Assembly (NCBI GenBank): GCA_032622095.1
Contig: CP136066.1
Coordinates: 201,832,978-201,896,977, forward strand
From: Siphonodentalium dalli
Taxonomy: Eukaryota; Mollusca; Scaphopoda; Gadilida; Siphonodentaliidae
DNA length: 64,000 bases
Direction: 5' to 3'
Below the pieces are notes generated by a model. That model searched no databases. It saw only the letters and a program-made list of their open reading frames with translations, and had not been told where the DNA came from. The position numbers and the translations under genes are program-made. Below, piece after piece: positions 23,550 through 34,820 of the stretch (positions are counted from its first letter, which is position 1; every line of letters begins with the position of its first letter).

Positions 23550-23867
23550 ATTACTTCCAATATAGTTCATTGTCACTTTTTTTACCACGGGATACCAACC
23601 CTGCACCCGACCAAAATCAGTCCGATAGCGAGCTCCAACGAAAATATATTTCCTGACAAACCTCTGACACCGGAGCAAGAAATTACTAGGCTTATCCCAA
23701 TACAAACCACCACAAGCCTGGACCTACAAGATATACCAATTCAAGCTTGTTATGGGTGGAAAGTTTCCACTGGGCAGTATTGCCTTCCATCTCTGGATCT
23801 GTGTCTTGCTCCCAACACCTCGACCCTGAGCAAACATATTGAAGCCCTCCCCTCAACGGAATTTTGA
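23550..23867 (+). pseudogene. Start-less open stretch, possible exon or relic
   Basis: One plus frame is open for about 105 codons up to TGA 23865-23867. Its second half has a protein-like composition (PDKPLTPEQEITRLIPIQ; GWKVSTGQYCLPSLDLCLAP) and is less AT-biased than its surroundings. There is no Met start, the splice signals are unconvincing and I recognise no family. Minus-strand frames overlap it. It could be an exon, a retroposed relic, or chance. Confidence 0.25.
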
Positions 23868-23949
23868 AGACCCAATATGTATGAGAGCATGGCATTCCGC
23901 ATCTTATGAAGCATGTTGCCATCTAAGAAGTGTTGCTTTCGAATTTTAT

Positions 23950-24610
23950 GACAACTTTTAGCTCTAGTCGTCTGTTCGCATAAAACCGTCCGTCCTCCCG
24001 TCCGTCAACAATTCTTTGAACATCTTCTACAGATACATAGGACCGAATTGATTCATAATTCGTGTGTATGTTATGACTGGTATTCAGATTTATTAAAATG
24101 AAGTCACCAAATCAAATAGTTGCGAAGCCAGGCCCATAACTCTGTCCATCCATAGTAATTCTTAAAACGACTTCTTAAGAATCATCGGGCCTACTTAGTT
24201 TATATTTGGTATGGATATTTCTCATTTAAATTTATTTTTTGTTTAGATTGAACTCTTTTTATATACACACCACAGACATGATTTTTCTATATTTTGGGAC
24301 CCCTGTCCCAGTTAATGGCAAGGAAATACCACCCACATAGGGGCGGATTATGACATGAAGGGAGTATGAAAACTGTTAAACCGAGTAATATTTCCAATCC
24401 GAGTAATATGGATTTACGACATGCGGAAAATCTACTTCACTGCTATATAATAACTATTCGGCAAACCTCGTCAGATTCCATCACCGGTCCCAGAGGTCAT
24501 AGGTCGAGGAGTCCAGAATGATAAAATAAGTTGTACTCGTATAGTGATCCATTATTGTGACGTCAGTCATATGAAAGAGTTGTCAGTTACTAAGAGGCGA
24601 TCTAATTAAT
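23950..24610. other. No gene; contains a dispersed 70-bp motif
   Basis: A motif from TTCGGCAAACCTCGTCAGAT through CGAGGAGTCCAGAAT (about 24450-24520) recurs at about 32752-32815. Otherwise I see nothing definite. Confidence 0.45.
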
Positions 24611-24614
24611 AAAT

Positions 24615-24795
24615 GGGATATTATACTTGATTGGTTTGATATTATTGGCCTGATATGGCCTCTGTAATATCATTTTACGACATCACCAGTCCGAGTAATA
24701 TCATTTTACGACATCACCAATCTTCGGTCTCAGGCCGATATGAGGTTACCTCGGGCTGATATTGGGCATAATGTCAAACAACCAAGTAATATCCT
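24615..24795. mobile_element. MITE family G, copy 1
   Basis: Inverted ends GGGATATTATACTTGATTGG and (complement) AGGATATTACTTGGTTG, followed by TTTGATATTATTGGCCTGA and its counterpart. An inner 30-bp duplication (GTAATATCATTTTACGACAT) lies in the middle. A second copy is at 46551-46690. Confidence 0.75.
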
Positions 24796-26600
24796 GTAAA
24801 TATATATGAACTCGCATAACCCATCATCGTGGACAGCAATTGTACTTTTTATAGACAATCGTGTTATGTCCATTTCCGTGCCCATGCTGTTTAGACCTAA
24901 TATCACGAAAATTCAGTATGAACAAGAGATGTTGTCAAATTTGAGCTAGTCGATTTTCACAACTATACATCAACAGGTCCTGGTCCCGAGACACCACCCC
25001 AATATAGGATTAGGTTAGTTACATTGAGGCGTTACACTCCTTTGCGTTACAAATGTTGACTACCTCAGATGAAATTTCAAAAGCAGGATAGGACTGACAG
25101 CAATCACAACCACATAAAAAACATCATCCTGTATATATATGTTATGTTCGTCATCTACGTTGTATTTGTCAAAATGTTAATGGGAGAGGGGCGGATTTAA
25201 GTTGTTAAAACTTGTGCCCCGATCCCTCTTGTAATATTATATTACAATAAAATATGTTAAAACAAAAAACATTGAGGTGGGGTCGATTTTTGTTCTGCGC
25301 AGACCTGCCAGCGTGATGTAAGGAGTCTTGTCTCACTACTCTTAAATATTTCGTTATGTCTAAATTTAATTCGATATTCAGCCGAAATCTTATTCCCTTA
25401 TATAACGATATCTTATATTTCGTTATAACGAATTAATCTTATTTCGTAATAATGAAATCTTATTTATTTCGTTATAACGATTTATTATTTCGTGTTAACG
25501 ATTTCTTATTTCGTGTTAACGATATATTATTTCGTTCTAACGATATCTTATTTCGTTTTGCGTGAACATCCGGGTTCTAATCGACTCTCGAATTACTTCC
25601 TTGTTTGGAAATAAATTCTTTTTGAGAAATTGTGGTAGGTGTCAATCCACTGGAGTTATAGGTAATGTTATTGTCAAATGTTTCCTTCATGTGCATAGGA
25701 GACAGCTACTGTTCCCTTTTGCCGTAAATACAATGGTAATTTTTGGTGAAAGTTTATACCGCGGTCTGTAAAATCGATGTTTTGAGGTATTTGAATGGGC
25801 TGGGAACCCATGAGTGGCATATTTCATTGCTCCAATTATCAGTTAACATAAATAAATAGAACATAAAGTCCCGCAATTGTCAACCAATTCCAAACTACAG
25901 AAACTGATCTAGAAGATAATAATGAAAAAACGTCAAATGTTCCACTTCCGGTTGCCATTTTGCTGGCCATCTTTGATGGGAAGTTCCAATGCTAACCTAT
26001 ACATTTGTGTATGAAAATACAAAACAAAAATGTGTTTACTGAATTGAAACAAAACATTACTCTTTTTTTGCTATGTTCATTGTTTTAAAGTGGTTACTGA
26101 GTGAGTGAATGTGAGTGCAAGAGAATGTGAGAAAGTGAAAGATAGAATATACTTTTTAGTTGAGTGTGAGGCAAACGGGTACGTTCGTTGTGATTATTAT
26201 ATTGTTCATATTATAATTATTTTCTAATAAAAAAAAAAATTAAAAAAAACTTAACAAGGTGGCATTATGTCTTAGTTTACAAAAATATGTATATTTGTAT
26301 ACATAAGCCGAGATTTTCTCAATAAAATTTACATCAAACTGACTTAGTGACCCGTCTGAAATCGGCAGCCATGTTGGAGGTAAGGTACCGAATTTAACTG
26401 CATGATGGCTATCATGCTTTTTTTTATATTCTACAGACATTCAGCTAGAAAAACATGATTATAATTTGTCCGTCGGTTTGGTAGCGGCAAACATACCTGT
26501 CTGAACGACTGATACAGAATTTTCGCGAACATCCGGGTTCAAATCAACTCTCAATTTACTTCCCTGTTTGGAAATCAATTCTTTCTAAGAAATTGTGGTA
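24796..26600. repeat. Segmental duplicate of 46691-47760
   Basis: Shared landmarks in the same order are GCAATTGTGCTTTTTATAGA-like sequence, GACAGCGTG...AGGAGTC, AAATATTTCGTTATGTCTAA, the TTTCGTTATAACGA minisatellite, GAACATCCGGGTTCTAATC, TTACTTCCTTGTTTGGAAAT, AATGTTCCACTTCCGG and GACCCGTCTGAAA. The GAACATCCGGGTT unit occurs twice in each copy (25564 and 26527; 47041 and 47640). Confidence 0.8.
25375..25560. repeat. Minisatellite with TTATTTCGTTATAACGA units
   Basis: About nine units of roughly 20 bp, each with the near-palindrome TCGTTATAACGA or TCGTGTTAACGA. A shorter version is at 46905-47035. Confidence 0.85.
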
Positions 26601-26602
26601 AC

Positions 26603-27062
26603 CCTTTCTATACTAAATACTCGTTGAGCAGTAGTTATCCATCAGGAAATGTTCAGATAATAAGTTTAACCCTCTCTATACTAAAGCATCATTGATGAGT
26701 AGTTATCCCTCAGGAAATGTTCATATAATAAGTTTAACACTTTCTATACTAAAGCATCATTGATGAGTAGTTATCACATAGGAAATGTTCATATAATAAG
26801 TTTAACACTTTCTATACTAAAGCATCATTAATGAGTAGTTATCAAATAGGAAATGTTCATATAATAAGTTTAACACATTCTATACTAAATACTCGTTGAT
26901 GAGTAGTTATCACATAGGAAATGTTCATATAATAAGTTTAACACATTCTATACTAAATACTCGTTGAAGAGTAGTTATCCCTTAGGAAATGTTCAAATAA
27001 TAAGTTTAACCCTTTCTATACTAAAGCATCATTGATGAGTAGTTATCCCATAGGAAATGTTC
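26603..27062. repeat. 68-bp satellite, array segment 1
   Basis: About seven monomers with consensus start AACACTTTCTATACTAAATA and containing GAGTAGTTATC and AGGAAATGTTCA. Many are the ACTAAAGCATCATTGATGAG variant. The first monomer begins ACCCTTTCTATACTAAATAC, the family S MITE end. Confidence 0.93.
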
Positions 27063-27965
27063 ATATATATAGAATACACACGTAGTGTTTCTGAATACCA
27101 AATTTACACCACGAGTGGGATTGATGATTTACCACACGAGCTTTAGCGAGTGTGGTAAATCATTAATGACACGAGTGGTGTAAATTTGGTATTCAGAAAC
27201 ACTACGTGTGTATTTTGTTTATACCATGACCGGTACAGGAGCAAAAAATGCTATGAAATCGAAATAAACCCACTTAAATTAAGATGATTCTGTCGCACCA
27301 TTCACAATCATCCCCGTTGTGTTCCACGTACACTATCACAGCTGATCAGGCGTATTGATACATTGAATTACAGTGTAGGTCAACATTCAATTGTACGAAT
27401 ATGGTATAATTGTAGCCAATTCACAATAAACTGTAATGAAACCGCCATAAATAAACAACATGAATATATATGGGAATACGAATTTAATGAATATAAATAT
27501 AACACATTGTGGGAACTTTTTTCTCCGACGTACAGTGAACAGGAAACCACGAAAGTCATTTTGAAATCCACCGTTTGTTGTTCGAGTTTTTTACGTCTAT
27601 TTCTTGAAATATATGTTCAATTTGTTGATCTGGATGTGATTTCCACGGATTTAACTGTTCGTTTTTATCGTGAGTATAATATTCAATTGAATCGAAAGTA
27701 TCAAATTGTTTTCATCGCGAGGCGCTACATTTTAAAAATAGAGTCATTTTGATCGAGGTCACGGAAGGTTAATGAAAGGTCAACTCGGATGTAGTTCTAC
27801 TATGGGTATAAACTTTAACCATTGAAATACCATTCAAACGTGTTACCCACAGTAGAATCGTGTAACCCACGATCGGACTCCTGTTCACACACAGTATGGT
27901 GTACAGCACAAATATATTATATAGCATGTTTGTACACAGTACAATAGGGAGTCATGGTATAAAAT
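27063..27965. mobile_element. Insertion in the satellite: perfect hairpin plus TIR element
   Basis: A near-perfect 142-bp hairpin lies at 27073-27214 (arms AATACACACGTAGTGTTTCT ...; centre near 27143). It is followed by a segment from TTTATACCATGAC (about 27217) to GTCATGGTATAAA (about 27963), which are inverted ends. The 129-codon frame at 27363-27752 is AT-driven and unrecognised. Confidence 0.65.
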
Positions 27966-29645
27966 AAGCTTAACACTTTCGATACTAAATACTCGTTGAA
28001 GAGTAGTTATCCCTCAGGAAATGTTCAGATAATAAGTTTAACACTTTCTATACTAAATACTCGTTGAAGAGTAGTTATCCCTTTAGGAAATATTCAGATA
28101 ATAAGTTTAACACTTTTTATACTAAATACTCGTTGAAAAGTAGTTATCCCTTAGGAAATGTTCAGATAATAAGTTTAACACTTTCTATACTAAATACTCG
28201 TTGAAGAGTAGTTATCCCTTTAGGAAATATTCAGATAATAAGTTTAACACTTTCTATACTAAATACTCGTTGAAAAGTAGTTATCCCTTAGGAAATGTTC
28301 AGATAATAAGTTTAACACTTTCTATACTAAATACTCGTTGAAGAGTAGTTATCCCTTTAGGAAATATTCAGATAATAAGTTTAACACTTTCTATACTAAA
28401 TACTCGTTGAAGAGTAGTTATCCCTTAGGAAATGTTCAGATAATAAGTTTAACACTTTCTATACTAAATACTCGTTGAAGAGTAGTTATCCCTTAGGAAA
28501 TGTTCAAATAATAAGTTTAACACTTTCTATACTAAATACTCGTTGAAGAGTAGTTATCCCTTAGTAAATGTTCAGATAATAAGTTTAAGACTTTCTATAC
28601 TAAATACTCGTTGAAGAGTAGTTATCCCTTAGGAAATGTTTAGATAATAAGTTTAACACTTTCTATACTAAATACTCATTGAAGAGTAGTTATCCCTTAG
28701 GAAATGTTCAGATAATAAGTTTAACACTTTCTATACTAAATACTCATTGAAGAGTAGTTATCCCTCAGGAAATGTTCAGATAATAAGTTTAACACTTTCT
28801 ATACTAAATACTCGTTGAAGAGTAGTTATCCCTTTAGGAAATATTCAGATAATAAGTTTAACACTTTCTATACTAAATACTCGTTGAAAAGTAGTTATCC
28901 CTTAGGAAATGTTCAGATAATAAGTTTAACACTTTCTATACTAAATACTCGTTGAAGAGTAGTTATCCCTTTAGGAAATATTCAGATAATAAGTTTAACA
29001 CTTTCTATACTAAATACTCGTTGAAAAGTAGTTATCCCTTAGGAAATGTTCAGATAATAAGTTTAACACTTTCTATACTAAATACTCGTTGAAGAGTAGT
29101 TATCCCTTTAGGAAATATTCAGATAATAAGTTTAACACTTTCTATACTAAATACTCGTTGAAGAGTAGTTATCCCTTAGGAAATGTTCAGATAATAAGTT
29201 TAACACTTTCTATACTAAATACTCGTTGAAGAGTAGTTATCCCTTAGGAAATGTTCAAATAATAAGTTTAACACTTTCTATACTAAATACTCGTTGAAGA
29301 GTAGTTATCCCTTAGTAAATGTTCAGATAATAAGTTTAAGACTTTCTATACTAAATACTCGTTGAAGAGTAGTTATCCCTTAGGAAATGTTTAGATAATA
29401 AGTTTAACACTTTCTATACTAAATACTCATTGAAGAGTAGTTATCCCTTAGGAAATGTTCAGATAATAAGTTTAACCCTTTCTATACTAAAGCATCATTG
29501 ATTAGTAGTTATCCCCTAGGAAATGTTCAGATAATAAGTTTAACACTTTCTAGACTAAATACTCGTTGAAGAGTAGTTATCCCTTAGGAAATGTTCAGAT
29601 AATATGTTTAACACTTTCTGTACTAAATACTCGTTGAATATTAGT
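27966..29645. repeat. 68-bp satellite, array segment 2, with higher-order repeat
   Basis: About 24-25 monomers. Variant-specific sites recur with an offset of 751 bp, for example TTAGTAAATG at 28561 and 29312, and AAGTTTAAGA at 28581 and 29332. This indicates an 11-monomer higher-order unit present at least twice. Confidence 0.92.
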
Positions 29646-31030
29646 TATCTTCGGCAACATCGGGGGTACATGTATGGGAGGCCAAATTCACATTTAATAA
29701 TGAATTGCGCTTAAGCGCAATTGATTGCGCTTAAGCGCAAATAATTGCGCTTAAGCGCAAATACCACATATTGTGCTTAAGCGCAAATAGGGCATTTACG
29801 CTTAAGCTATCTAACCTACCCATAAACTATTAGCATGACCTGGTGTATCACCTAGCAACACAAGAAGAGCATTGGGCTAATTTTGACCTGTACTCAAAAG
29901 TCAAACTGTGAGTATGTGTTCAACAAGGAGAATCCCCTAATTACATATTATCAGCATCCCTCTATCCAAAGAATTGATGTCGCCTTCCCGGAACTCTAGT
30001 AATGTTTTGTATGATGTTTTTAATGTATTTTTGCACAGATTTTAGCCTTTACTATGGTAATATCCTATACATGCATGCGGTGTCACTGCATGAGGGCTTT
30101 CTTACCTCATACAGTAATGCTCTATTTAATCGACTTCTTAACCACAGCAGAATTATGGGTAACTTTTCAGGATTTAGTCGGAAATATGGCTTGTTGCCAT
30201 TCATCGAAAATCTCTCGAGAGCTTTCCGATGAATGGCAACAAGCCATATTTCCGACTAAATCCTGAAAAGTTATCCATAATTCTGCTGTGGTTAAGGAGT
30301 CGATTAATTAGAGCATTACTGTATGGTTTACTTATTGACTTAAATCAGGGGGGAAAAACCCTATTTTCATATTATCAGCATCCCTGTCCAAAAAATGGTG
30401 TGTAATTACTGGAGCTTTGGTGTCTCAGTCCTGAAGCTCTAGTTTTTCTTATTAAATCAGCAGCTCTTGGACAAATCTATAGTATTTCCATGACATATTG
30501 ATAGTGTGAATGTGGTGTCACCGAGGGCTTGCTTCCCTCATATGGTGTGCCTGTATACTCGAAAATTTAAGAAAATCAATATCGCCCCGACTAATACAGA
30601 AAGTAATGCTATTGCAAGTAGCCCCAACTAATATATACCGAAGATAATATAATGCTATCACGAATCGCTCCAACTAAAACAGAAGGTGATACTATTGCGA
30701 GTCAGCCATTTTGATAAAGAAGTTGGGCTAGCTCCCTACCCATCCAAACCAATGAAACCAAGAAGTGACATGTCAATAGGAGTTAATGCTAAGTTATGGG
30801 GAAACCTATTTATTCACCAGGGGTGTTTTGTTACATATAACCATGAATAGCGCAATTGATTGCGCTTAAGCACAATTAATTATTAAATGTGAATTTGGCC
30901 TCCCATATACATGGAGATTTAATACCTGGATGTCGATTTTGAACCCAGAGACGGAGCCGAGGTGTTCAAAAAGCGACATCCAGGTATTAAATCTCCATGT
31001 ACCCCACGATGTTGCCGGAGATAACGATTT
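29646..31030. mobile_element. Composite TIR element in the satellite, with two large hairpins
   Basis: The left end TTCGGCAACATCGGGGGTAC followed by GGGAGGCCAAATTCACATTT is mirrored at 30880-31020 (CCAAATTCAC complement, TACCCCACGATGTTGCCGG). GCGCTTAAGCGC palindromes occur three times near the left end and in related form on the right. A 218-bp palindrome lies at 30108-30325, and a hairpin of about 97 bp at 30908-31004. No transposase was seen. Confidence 0.7.
30108..30325. repeat. 218-bp near-perfect palindrome
   Basis: The arms run from CATACAGTAATGCTC to its complement at 30311-30325, with the centre at CTCTCGAGAG (30212-30221). There is practically no loop. It includes ATATGGCTTGTTGCCATTCA and its complement. 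Confidence 0.9.
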
Positions 31031-31364
31031 TGTCCCCACAACAATAACCATGTATCCTTAATTTAAGTTTGTGTTTCATAGGTTATCCGATTAATTCACA
31101 CCAATAAGAATAATTCAGTGGCTGGCCTATGGATCCGGCGTCAGGTGACGTAAAATTCGGCGTACTAGAGCAACGTCACGATTGGTGGAAACTGCCAGTT
31201 CAAGTGTCATTCATATACCCCCGATGTTTCACGTGCTCATATACCCCCGATGTTTGATGCACGTTCTCTTATACCCCGCTGTCAAGGGTGACGGGAGTCA
31301 TGGTGATTTAAACGTGGCGTTGTAGCCAATCAGATTGCTAGCTACAACCGGATGTGGGGACAAG
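31031..31364. other. Possible small TIR element next to the composite element
   Basis: TTGTCCCCACA at about 31032 and TGTGGGGACAA at about 31353 are inverted. CATATACCCCCGATGTTT-type words are repeated three times between them (about 31213-31280). Confidence 0.4.
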
Positions 31365-31409
31365 AGTATAGTTATCCCTTAGGAAATGTTCAGATAATAA
31401 GTTTACGAA

Positions 31410-31742
31410 GTGGCTAAAGAACGGTATACCGCTCTTTAGTACTTTAGTACCTGGACCGCTCATTAGCATCGAGGGCTAAAGAGCAGTACCGGGGCGTTTT
31501 TTAGCACCAAACGCTAAAGAGTGGTATACCGTTCATTAGCGTATCAGGCCCATATAGCTATTTAAAGCGCGGTATACCGCTCTTTAGCGTTTGTCACTAA
31601 AGAGCAGTATACCGTTCTTTAGCAACAAACGCTAAAGAGCGGTATACCGTTAATTAGCATATCAGGCCCATATATAGCTAAAGCGCGGTATACCGTTCTT
31701 TAGCGTTTGGTACTAAAGAGCGGTATACCGTTCTTTAGCCAC
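31410..31742. mobile_element. TIR element built of GGTATACC palindromes
   Basis: Exact 21-bp inverted ends (GTGGCTAAAGAACGGTATAC plus C). The interior has about seven copies of CTAAAGAGCGGTATACCG with CTCTTTAG completing a 26-bp palindrome. It also has a direct duplication containing ATCAGGCCCATATA. It is inserted within the satellite, since monomer sequence lies on both sides. Confidence 0.88.
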
Positions 31743-31746
31743 GGCC

Positions 31747-32361
31747 ATAAGTTTAACACTTTCTATACTAAATACTCGTTGAAGAGTAGTTATCCCTTAG
31801 GAAATGTTCAGATAATAAGTTTAACACTTTCTATACTAAATACTCGTTGAAGAGTAGTTATCCCTTAGGAAATGTTCAGATAATAAGTTTAACACTTTCT
31901 ATACTAAATACTCGTTGAAGAGTAGTTATCCGATAGGAAATGTTCAGATAATAAGTTTAACCCTTTCTATACTAAAGCATCATTGATGAGTAGTTATCCC
32001 ATAGGAAATGTTCATATAATAAGCTTAACACATTCTATACTAAATACTCGTTGAAGAGTAGTTATCCCTTAGGAAATGTTCAGATAATAAGTTTAACACT
32101 TTCTATACTAAATACTCGTTGAAAAGTAGTTATCCCTTAGGAAATGTTCAGATAATAAGTTTAACACTTTCTATACTAAATACTCGTTGAAGAGTAGTTA
32201 TCCCTTAGGAAATGTTCAGATAATAAGTTTAACACTTTCTATACTAAATACTTTTTGAGGAGTAGTTATCCCTTAGGAAATGTTCAGATAATAAGTTTAA
32301 CACTTTCTATACTAAATACTCGTTGAAGAGTAGTTATCCCTTAGGAAATGTTCAGATAATA
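31747..32361. repeat. 68-bp satellite, array segment 3
   Basis: About nine monomers, mostly the ACTCGTTGAAGAGTAG type with one GCATCATTGATGAG variant. Confidence 0.93.
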
Positions 32362-33125
32362 ACGACCCCGCTCGGCGCGCTTGTGCGCTCGAGCGCGGGT
32401 CGTGTATAGGTAACAGATGGGCGCGCGTACTTGTGACGTCACACATAAATTACAGTATACCGTGAAGGAGAAATTTGTATCACACAACATTTTCGTGGCA
32501 ATGGTTTCACAATATCGCGGAATCAGCAATGAAACGAATTTACTACTTCACAAATTCCGATATGTGGCAATGGACAACTGAAGTATTTATTTATTTATGA
32601 ACAGTAAGTTGTTATGAATATGTCCTGCAAAGGTTAATATTAGATCAGTTTCATTTGTTAGCTAAATGAAGGCAGTTACGGCGTCGTGACGTCAAAACGG
32701 CATTTGTCTCTGCGGGCCAGAATCCAGACATGACTGGACGCGTTGTGTCCATTCGGCAAACCTCGTAAGATTCCGTCACCGTTTCAGAGGGGCCAAGTCG
32801 AGGAGTTCAGAATGGCGTTGTGTCGTCTTCGCTTAATCGCAGCTACGTACATTGTAGTCTATAGCATTCACTATATACATTACAATATAGAGGCTTTTAT
32901 TATCAAAGGCCGATAGGCTATATTAAGGCATTATGTACTTATCGAAGTCAACTGGCATCCAAAACGATCTACACTAACAATCAAGCATTCGCGTCGCTGA
33001 CATGCGTAGGGCCTATATGCCTAATATATATGCATATTATAGTTCCACGACTATTTGCACGATCCTTTGCATTGTCCGTCTTCTTACTATTATGTCGGGG
33101 TCGTTCTATATATGCCTTGCAAGTT
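32362..33125. mobile_element. Insertion in the satellite, GC-rich left end
   Basis: It begins ACGACCCCGCTCGG, with a GC-rich hairpin (GCGCTCGAGCGC), and ends near CGGGGTCGTTCTATATATGC, inversely related to the start. It contains the second copy of the TTCGGCAAACCTCG...CGAGGAGTTCAGAAT motif seen at 24.45 kb. No gene was recognised. Confidence 0.55.
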
Positions 33126-34290
33126 AATAAGATAATAAGTTTAACACTTTCTATACTAAATACTCGTTGAAGAGTAGTTATTCCTTAGGAAATGTTCAGA
33201 TAATAAGTTTAACACTTTCTATACTAAATACTCGTTGAAGAGTAGTTATCCCTCAGGAAATGTTCAGATAATAAGTTTAACACTTTCTATACTAAATACT
33301 CGTTGAAGAGTAGTTATCCCTTAGGAAATGTTCAGATAATAAGTTTAACACTTTCTATACTAAAATACTCGTTGAGGAGTAGTTATCCCTTAGGAAATGT
33401 TCAGATAATAAGTTTTACACTTTCTATACTAAAGCATCATTGATGAGTAGTTATCCCTTAGGAAATGTTCAGATAATAAGTTTAACACTTTCTATACTAA
33501 ATACTCGACGAAGAGTAGTTATCCCTTAGGAAATGTTCAGATAATAAGTTTAACACTTTCTATACTAAATACTCGTTGAGGAGTAGTTATCCCTTAGGAA
33601 ATGTTCAGATAATAAGTTTAACACTTTCTGTACTAAAGCATCATTGATGAGTAGTTATCCCTTAGGAAATGTTCAGATAATAAGTTTAACACTTTCTATA
33701 CTAAATACTCGTTGAGGAGTAGTTATCCCTTAGGAAATGTTCAGATAATAAGTTTAACACTTTCTATACTAAAGCATCATTGATGAGTAGTTATCCCTTA
33801 GGAAATGTTCAGATAATAAGTTTAACACTTTCTATACTAAAGCATCATTGATGAGTAGTTATCCCTTAGGAAATGTTCAGATAATAAGTTTAACACTTTC
33901 TATACTAAAGCATCATTGATGAGTAGTTATCCCTTAGGAAATGTTCAGATAATAAGGTTAACACTTTCTATACTAAAGCATCATTGATGAGTAGTTATAT
34001 CCCACAGGAAATGTTCAGATAATAAGTTTAACCCTCGCTATACTAAGGCATCATTGAAGAGTAGTTACCCCTTAGGAAATGTTCAGATAATAAGTTTAAC
34101 ACTTTCTATACTAAAGCATCATTGATGAGTAGTTATATCCCACAGGAAATGTTTAGATAATAAGTTTAACCCTCTCTATACTAAAGCATCATTGAAGAGT
34201 AGTTATCCCTTAGGAAATGTTCAGATAATAAGTTCAACCCTCTCTATACTAAAGCATCATTGAAGAGTAGTTATCCCTTAGGAAAATAAG
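33126..34290. repeat. 68-bp satellite, array segment 4
   Basis: About 17 monomers. Towards the right the GCATCATTGATGAG variant dominates, then CCCTCTCTATACTAAAGC forms. Confidence 0.93.
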
Positions 34291-34400
34291 TTCAACAACG
34301 ACCTTAATCTGAACATTTCCCACCGATGAATAGATTTCATCTGCACTTTCTATTTTATGTCGTCTGCTAATAATTTCTCAACATCCCTCCAAATATAGTA
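34291..34400. mobile_element. Interior of MITE family S adjoining the satellite
   Basis: AAGTTCAACAACGACCTTAA through CAACATCCCTCCAAAT matches 10460-10565 of the undivided MITE. This shows that the satellite sits where the MITE's left end should be. Confidence 0.82.
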
Positions 34401-34484
34401 AATACAATTATATGTACACCTGTATAGTAGTGTTGTATGCGCTCGATTGTATGTATATATACGCCAGTATACCAGTAATCGTAT

Positions 34485-34520
34485 CGTCACAGATATCGTC
34501 ACAGATATCGTCACAGATGC
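34485..34520. repeat. Short tandem repeat ATATCGTCACAG
   Basis: Three copies of a 12-bp unit. Confidence 0.85.
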
Positions 34521-34635
34521 AATTTCGAGGAAGTGCATTGACATGTTTCAAGAATGGCAGATCAAGAAATTCGAAAGTAGTGGGTTCGAACACATGTTCA
34601 GACTAACTCTCAGTGAAAGTGTCGCCTTTTTAAGG

Positions 34636-34820
34636 ATGTCCCCGTAGCCGAGGTGGTTAGGTCGTGGATAAGATCAACACAGTCTGGGCTAGACGAGGTT
34701 GGCGCGGGTTCGAACCCCGGCATGGATGAAAATCGGTCCCGATTTTCAAGCTTGATTTGGTTTGAGGGACATCTCAATATACCATTCCGACCGACACAGG
34801 GCCATTTCGATAAGAAATGA
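34636..34820 (+). mobile_element. tRNA-derived SINE
   Basis: The head has a Pol III A box (TAGCCGAGGTGG, 34645-34656) and a perfect B box (GGTTCGAACCC, 34707-34717). The 3' end does not pair with the 5' end as a tRNA acceptor stem would, so it is not a tRNA gene. The body continues with AAAATCGGTCCCGATTTTC, a small hairpin, and other non-tRNA sequence. The 3' boundary is uncertain, perhaps the TA tract near 34915. Confidence 0.72.

Noticed and set aside
27363-27752. 129-codon gene inside the satellite insertion
   Set aside because: AT-driven composition (Asn, Tyr, Ile), an opposite-strand frame of similar length, and no recognisable motif.
26603-34290. CRISPR-like array
   Set aside because: Units are contiguous 68-bp tandem repeats without unique spacers, in a eukaryotic context. 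The interruptions are transposon insertions.
34638-34728. Functional tRNA gene
   Set aside because: The Pol III boxes are present, but the acceptor ends do not pair and non-tRNA sequence follows, so a SINE is more likely.
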